A DNA stretch of 40,045 nucleotides, from contig JABVXU010000492.1 of assembly GCA_013365365.1 (NCBI GenBank), forward strand, positions 1 through 40,045. Direction: 5' to 3'. Within the stretch, counting starts at the first letter, position 1. Each line of letters begins with the position of its first letter. The notes beneath the pieces were generated by a model. The model worked only from the letters and a program-made list of their open reading frames with translations, searched no databases and was not told the origin of the DNA. The stretch is from Cruorifilaria tuberocauda (Eukaryota; Nematoda; Chromadorea; Rhabditida; Onchocercidae). The position numbers and the translations under genes are program-made. Of this stretch, positions 34,901-40,045 are shown piece after piece.

Positions 34901-36037
34901 AATTAAATATTCCGCATTACATACACCTCTCAAGACCCATCTCCTCAAATGTATAGAAGAAAGAAATCTCTCAATGATTACCCGCTTTTCACTCATTTCT
35001 TCTTGTAAAATCCTTTCTGAAATAGAAGCCTTTGTCGGTATTTCTTCTTTCTTCGTCTCCGGTTCAACTTTCTCAACAGGTTCTTCCTTCTTTACCTCTT
35101 CACTTATCTAAATAATTTATGAAAAATATTACTACCGATTAAAGATGTAAATAACAGTTACAAACTCCATTATATCATAAAACATATTTTACGTTTTAGA
35201 ATAATAGAAGACTTTTTATTCACATCTATGCGCTAATTACAGAAAACATCAAGTAGAGAAAGTAGAGTCAGTAAAGAAAGCACCAAAGAAAAAAATAAAG
35301 TTTGCATAAATCCTCGAATATGTTTACCACTGAGAAATTATTAACTAGTTTGGATCACTGAGATGACTACAAGCACTACGAAGCAATCAGAAATGATGGT
35401 AGCCGATTCTGTGTGCTATCCCAAGATCATTAATGGAAGATAAAGCAGTTAGGAAACCTTGAAACTTTCGAAAACTTTCGAGAAGTAGTGATAATTTGGA
35501 TCACTAGGATCTAGCTCTAGCGGTTTCCCAACATAAATCACTTCGACATTGTCATCGGTATCACTGTCTGCTGGAGTTTTCTCGATACCTAAATCTCATA
35601 TTTCGAAATTCTGGGAAAAATACTTCACTGCATAAATAAAATAAGCAATAATCATCGTAGTAAAACGCAACACACACTAATTAATATTCGTAAAAGAAAA
35701 GGCGACTAAGAAAAACACCTGAATCCGAATTCATAGCACCATCTTCCCCATTAATCATTCGCAGAATTTTTTTCTTTTTCGATTCCTTCTTTTTCTTGTT
35801 CTTGTTTTTCCTTCTCTCCAATTCCTAGGAAGTACGAAATAAGATACAATTATTAGCGTTAAAACTTTAGAATTAGTAAAACTAGATTTTCCGATAAAGA
35901 TTACATCAATTAATCCAGCAGGCAAATTTTTAATTGTTTCATATTGTTCTGGATATAATTTTAACCTTCAATTCCTTTTTGGTAAGATTACGTGGCGCCT
36001 CCTCCTCCAATGAATCAATCATTTCGGCTTCTATCAT
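31915..36037 (-). CDS. SF3B2: SF3B2 (SAP145), splicing factor 3b subunit 2
   Basis: U2 snRNP SF3b subunit that binds SF3B4 and pre-mRNA near the branch site. Thirteen exons in transcription order: 36037-35966, 35824-35719, 35588-35458, 35107-34982, 34850-34761, 34501-34274, 34110-33871, 33593-33393, 33168-33008, 32861-32766, 32512-32398, 32262-32062, 31986-31915; 612 aa, all phases agree. A Lys-rich N-terminal tract is followed by the DUF382 core (RPDVVEWADVTSRDPHLLV; VPVPRHWNAKRKYLAGKRG), the SF3B4-binding stretch (FFKWQTKPVMTQMGELYYEG), and the PSP domain (LRVALGMPVGP; KFPPPWLIAMQRYGPPPSYP; GYHAGGWGKPPVDE). The C terminus has an acidic stretch, AGFVTPA, ETPDTIELRKGKRIED, DFSDMVAEHSAKQ and the conserved KKYKDFKF end. 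Human SF3B2 is 895 aa; the missing part is its N-terminal SAP and Pro-rich region. An SL-type acceptor precedes the ATG. Confidence 0.95.
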
Positions 36038-36065
36038 TTCTCCACTAATAATTACGTGTAACAAG

Positions 36066-36075
36066 CTGAAACTTC
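36066..36075 (-). promoter_or_regulatory. Likely spliced-leader acceptor of SF3B2
   Basis: On the minus strand GAAGTTTCAG ends 28 bases before the ATG at 36037, giving a short trans-spliced-type leader. Confidence 0.5.
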
Positions 36076-36330
36076 AATAAAATTTCAATCATTGTAAATC
36101 CTCAGAAATATAAATTTGTTACATTTTCCCACATTCAACGTCGATTAATTGAGTGAATTCTTCTTCACATTAAATCATTTTGTTTAAATGGAATCCACAA
36201 GTATAAACAGCGCCAACATTAATTCCCAAGCGCCACTGGTAAATTAGGAAACGATTGGTTCATTGGCACATCACATATTTCACGGCCATGATTATCTGTC
36301 TATGAAATGAAATAATACCATCCACCTGAG

Positions 36331-36477
36331 ATGAGAGATGTGAGGGAAGATTTCCTGGAGAAATTGATGGCGGGGAAGTTTCTCATTTCATTCACTGATT
36401 CCAAAAAGAAACGGTACGAATATCAATGTACAATAGAAATGATAAAATATCAGTTTAGCTTCCCCCATTGTCTTTGA
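36331..36477 (+). other. Coding-like small ORF, possible first exon of an unknown gene
   Basis: An ATG ORF of 48 codons begins MRDVREDFLEKLMAGKFLIS and continues FTDSKKKR. A possible phase-2 donor (AACG|GTACGA) lies at 36413. A 24-bp piece at 36588-36611 (CATATAG before, GTGAGG after) keeps the frame as RGATITI. A further ORF at 37135 would then follow in phase. Composition is protein-like, but no family is recognised and the splice sites are mediocre. Confidence 0.25.
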
Positions 36478-36529
36478 AATACAGGTAAATTAGATGTATT
36501 ATCAATCATCAATATTTAAGTCATTGTTA

Positions 36530-36576
36530 ACTTGTTTAGTTATCAATGATTGGATAAACAAGTAATCATTGATAAC
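36530..36576. repeat. Interleaved double inverted repeat (A B gga A' B')
   Basis: ACTTGTTTA (36530-36538) and GTTATCAATGATT (36539-36551) are followed, after GGA, by their exact reverse complements in the same order: TAAACAAGT (36555-36563) and AATCATTGATAAC (36564-36576). The arms are perfect (9 and 13 bp) and contiguous. The order permits either hairpin alone or, in RNA, a pseudoknot-like pairing. Confidence 0.85.
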
Positions 36577-37134
36577 TTGCCATATAGACGCGGAGCGACC
36601 ATTACTATCAGGTGAGGGGCATGGTGAGTAATGATACTATCTAATCAGTTCTATCATCAAATAAAATCAGATCTAATAAAATATGAAGAAGAGGGCAGGA
36701 AATAACAGAGACATTCCAGAGGGTGAAGGATTAGAGATATTGATAAAGTTTAATATTCATAATCTATTATGCAACTGCTAGCCAGTTTCAGAATTCTCGA
36801 AATCTCTTTTTAAAGTTTTTAATGCTATTAGCTTCATCTACGTAGTATAGAATAATGTCTCTCTGCGTTACTTGAAATTCTGAATACGCGACAGAGTAAA
36901 CACTTTACTGATCATTACTTAGAAGTTAAATTTTATTTTTAAACTGTTATGTTTGTAATAATTTCCATTTTTTATATTCTCTATGTGATAGAATGGAAAT
37001 TATACAATAAAAATAAATAGATTTGCTAGATATTATCTAATTTCTATTAAAGAAAGAACGTGGTTTACGTCAAAAGGAATATGATATAATTGTTAACGCA
37101 CTATACGCTTATATTATATATACGTGAAAGCAGT

Positions 37135-37221
37135 ATGCGTAACGTGGAAAGGGAACTTGTAAAACAGTTGCGATTGTTTCAGTATCGTGAAGCAAACAGA
37201 AGTGATATTCAGCAGCATTAA
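37135..37221 (+). other. Coding-like short ORF, possible terminal exon
   Basis: The frame reads MRNVERELVKQLRLFQYREA and ends NRSDIQQH before TAA. It is hydrophilic, with a helix-like heptad distribution. It could be entered in phase 2 at 37134 after GAAAGCAG. No homology recognised; it may be chance. Confidence 0.22.
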
Positions 37222-37666
37222 TTCAGAATCTATTGAGAAATCAATGATAGCGAATATGATGAATTCCGATTATTATATGTTTTGTAATGATTGGAATTTT
37301 TGTTATATTTGATGAAATCATTCTATCTTCTTGTCATCTATTTATCTGCTTGATTTAATTATTTAGAAATAATTTTTAAAATGCTTAAATTTTTGATAAC
37401 GACAACATTCTTGTTCAATCATAAACTCGTTGTGAAGATTTCGATAATTTATTGTAAGTTGTTTTAACATGGCATTTTTTCTTCTATGGAAAAGTTAAAG
37501 TAACATTTCAACTTCATCAATTTCAAATAAATATTTTTTTTACCTGACTTAGGCGATGAATCCATTTTCACTTTTTCAAACTCTAAATAAATTAAGATAT
37601 AGATTTAAACTTTGAAATTTTTTCTAAAATTAAATCAACTTTTCAATTCCTATAATTATCCTGATG

Positions 37667-37705
37667 TTACAATTTCTGAAACGGTACAGTACAATACGTT
37701 GGCAT
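37667..37705 (+). repeat. Diverged dispersed repeat, copy 1
   Basis: The core TTTCTGAAACGGTACAGT and flanking ACGTTGGCAT resemble the sequence at 38328-38372, which reads TTTTTGAAACGGTGCAGT with an extra CCAGT and then TACATTAGCAAT. Confidence 0.5.
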
Positions 37706-38327
37706 TATATATGTGAAATGAAAATTATAAAAAATTAGTATCATAGTTAATTTCAAGTTTCTATCAATTCATCAATTTCTTCATGTGTCATCCTGTGTGT
37801 TATCCATTCATTCTTGAATTTCAAATTTATCTTTCGATTAGGTATTATTTCTCTTGCAAGTAGGAAATGTAGCTACTGATAATCTTCATTCAAATTACTA
37901 TCAGATCTATCAGATATGTCTTTTACAAAACCAAATGATTCATTCTAATTTCTCTTACAATAACCCTAAGGATTATTTCTCTTATAGCAATTGAATTAAT
38001 TTGTGCAATTTCCGTCAATGATAAATTTATTCTATTCCCTATGGAGAGATCCGAAATTATCTTGTACCATAAAAACTTTAGAATCAGAAAATCTTTTGTA
38101 TAAATTTATTGTAAAAACTGTCAATGTTATGATATACTTGTTATCCTTTTTGTTTTAATATTTTAAATTCATATTTATTCTTATTCATCTATTTGAAATG
38201 CTCTTAATATGTTTTATTAAATGGGTGAAAAAGAAATGAAAGATTGGATGCTTCTCTTCATTCTCCTCTCTTTCTCCTATTTGCATTTCTATGTTTGATT
38301 TCTAATATAAGCTTCTTTTGTTCTTCA

Positions 38328-38372
38328 TTACGATTTTTGAAACGGTGCAGTCCAGTACAGTACATTAGCAAT
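38328..38372 (+). repeat. Diverged dispersed repeat, copy 2
   Basis: Second copy of the GAAACGGT-CAGT-GTAC-rich motif at 37667. It is unusually GC-containing for this AT-rich stretch and 660 bp from the first copy in the same orientation. Confidence 0.5.
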
Positions 38373-39087
38373 GTTGAATTAGCTGCTTAAAATGAAAGAA
38401 AAAAGTTAAGTAAATGAATTTGAGGGAAATTTAAAAAGTGAATTAAAAGATGCTAGGGAATTATTTCATGTTATGTGATGAATGAAATTTAGAAATGAAT
38501 AATTTTATGGAGAGTTAAAAGATGAAAATCTCTCTTTAATATCATTTTAAATCTCAGGTGAAATTCAATCAACGTTTACATGAGCAGCAAGTGAGGGTGC
38601 TTTTTACAATATTTTTGAAAATTTTAAAAATTTCAAAAAAACATACGAACATTAAATCAATCATTTGTTATTGCTTAGTCATTTTTTCATTCTTTTTTTT
38701 CTATACAGAATAACTGATAATAGATTAAATACATTTCAAAAGTAATGTTCAATCTTTAAATTAAAATTTTTTAAGAGTTAACTGATGGAGTATAAGGTAA
38801 TGAAAATTCGCGCAATTTTCGGAATAAGAATTAGCAATAATATTTCTTAGATAATATTGATAAAGATAAAAAAGCTTATAATGAAAAAGCAGATGTGTAT
38901 GGAGTAATTTAAAATAAATGGTTGAAGCGTAATTGAGGAGAACGGTCATTCCGAGATATTGCTTACTCGATTTTAACAATCAACCAAATTATTTGTTTTA
39001 ATTATTTCACTTTCAGTATATCTTTCATTACTTGAACAAACAATACTTCTAGTTGTCAATGTTTGCATATTCCTATAACTTCAATAC

Positions 39088-39150
39088 CGGGAGAGAGGGA
39101 GAGAGAAGAGAGAGAGAGAAATAGAGGAGAAAATGAAAGGAAGAGAAAGA
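39088..39150 (+). repeat. GA-rich microsatellite
   Basis: GAGAGAGG and AGAGAGAG runs, then degenerate purine sequence. A polypurine tract of this kind may bind GAGA-type factors, but no gene start is seen nearby. Confidence 0.75.
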
Positions 39151-40045
39151 TATTCATGATTTATTCGTTGATTTTAATAAGCTGGAATAGTCGGACACCT
39201 TTGTTGCTGATTTATAAATGATATATAAATCGGTAATAAACAAGTATTTCGTGTAATATTTAAAGCGGATTACATTTCATTCTATCTTATTATCGAAAAT
39301 TTATTCCATTTTAAAACTTGTTATATCTCTTCACGAAAAATACATAGTTTCCTGCAGTTATCAATCGTGAATTTAATCATTTAAATGGTAGAATACTCTA
39401 TTTTAGGTTTTAGCCTTTATAAAAAGTATGATAACAGTCTAACGAAAGCATTGAATTATTAAATTATTGAAGTTGGAAGAAATTAAATTTGAACTTAGAA
39501 GACTAATCCTGTGTAGGCTACTTTCAGCCACTGATGTTTATTTATTTAGAGTTAAAAATTTCGTTTGAAGATTGAAATTTTAACTTATTAAAATTTTAAA
39601 TGTATTAAAAAAATTTTTTAATGTGATTTTGAAATTTCTAGGGGAATTGCGTTCTTCTCCTTTTGTACTTGCTGTCATCTTTTTTTTTTGAAAGTTAATT
39701 AATGACTTTCTTTGATAGCTTTTTCATCGGAAAATCCTTTTCACTTTTTTCTAACGCTTAACAAAGTTTCAGTTTTCAAAAAGAAGTTTGAAACAAGAAT
39801 GGTTTTTGTGGTCATTTATTAAAATCACAACACTACAACAGTCCGGAAAAAAATGCGAAAAAAAACGAGAAGGTTTGCTTTGTCGGTGGCGCACTTTCAC
39901 AATTTTGAAATACTCGAGCGGAAATTTCACTCGTCTAAAGTACACTTTCTAGTAAATTCCTATATCATCACCAAGTGAATCACTCAAAAATTTTTTATCA
40001 GTTTCAAGAATTAATACTCTCACATGTTAATTAATTTGTTTAATT

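Larger units (their letters stand above)
37222..40045. other. AT-rich interval without recognised genes
   Basis: No exon chain with sound splice sites or known protein sequence was seen on either strand. Homopolymer-rich and low-complexity sequence dominates. An open minus frame at 38761-38979 is Tyr/Leu-rich and considered chance. Confidence 0.5.

Overview
The window looks like nuclear DNA of a filarial nematode (Onchocercidae). It is strongly AT-rich, with small exons, introns from about 50 bp to several kb, TTTCAG-type 3' splice sites, and likely spliced-leader acceptors 5-40 nt upstream of start codons. The proteins are animal genes. Genus was not determined. Almost every coding region is split, so genes were assembled by hand from exons whose splice phases agree; the total coding length of each closes exactly in frame.

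Layout, left to right: (1) 0.8-13.6 kb, + strand: a reticulon locus (ret-1). It has a short isoform (263 aa) starting at 11206 and at least one long isoform starting at 4190, with alternative N-terminal exons. One of these exons encodes about eleven 11-residue amphipathic repeats. A further set of phase-compatible exons lies at 0.8-2.1 kb. (2) 15.9-17.3 kb, - strand: a four-exon, ten-cysteine Ly6/quiver (sleepless)-like surface protein, invisible as a long ORF. (3) 17.3-21.9 kb: AT-rich, repeat-bearing, no gene seen. (4) 21.9-24.8 kb, - strand: a ten-exon AKTIP/FTS-like ubiquitin-conjugating-enzyme variant lacking the catalytic cysteine, with a long acidic C-terminal extension. (5) 25.6-27.0 kb, - strand: an unrecognised 216-aa single-pass membrane protein with two competing N termini. 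(6) 28.3-30.4 kb, + strand: VPS72/YL1, the H2A.Z chaperone subunit of SWR1/SRCAP-type remodellers. (7) 31.9-36.0 kb, - strand: SF3B2 (SAP145), a U2 snRNP SF3b subunit, in 13 exons. (8) 36.0-40.0 kb: mostly non-coding, with two short coding-like ORFs, an unusual interleaved inverted repeat and a GA-rich tract.

The genes do not form one pathway. They cover ER membrane shaping (reticulon), vesicle/dynein adaptor function (AKTIP-like), cell-surface signalling (Ly6-like), chromatin remodelling (VPS72) and splicing (SF3B2). VPS72 and the unknown membrane gene are divergent across about 1.27 kb. VPS72 and SF3B2 are convergent, as are ret-1 and the Ly6 gene. No mobile element with a transposase, CRISPR array, rRNA or tRNA was recognised. 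The most interesting points are the reticulon N-terminal architecture, the hidden Ly6 gene, the two N termini of the membrane protein and the interleaved inverted repeat near 36.55 kb.
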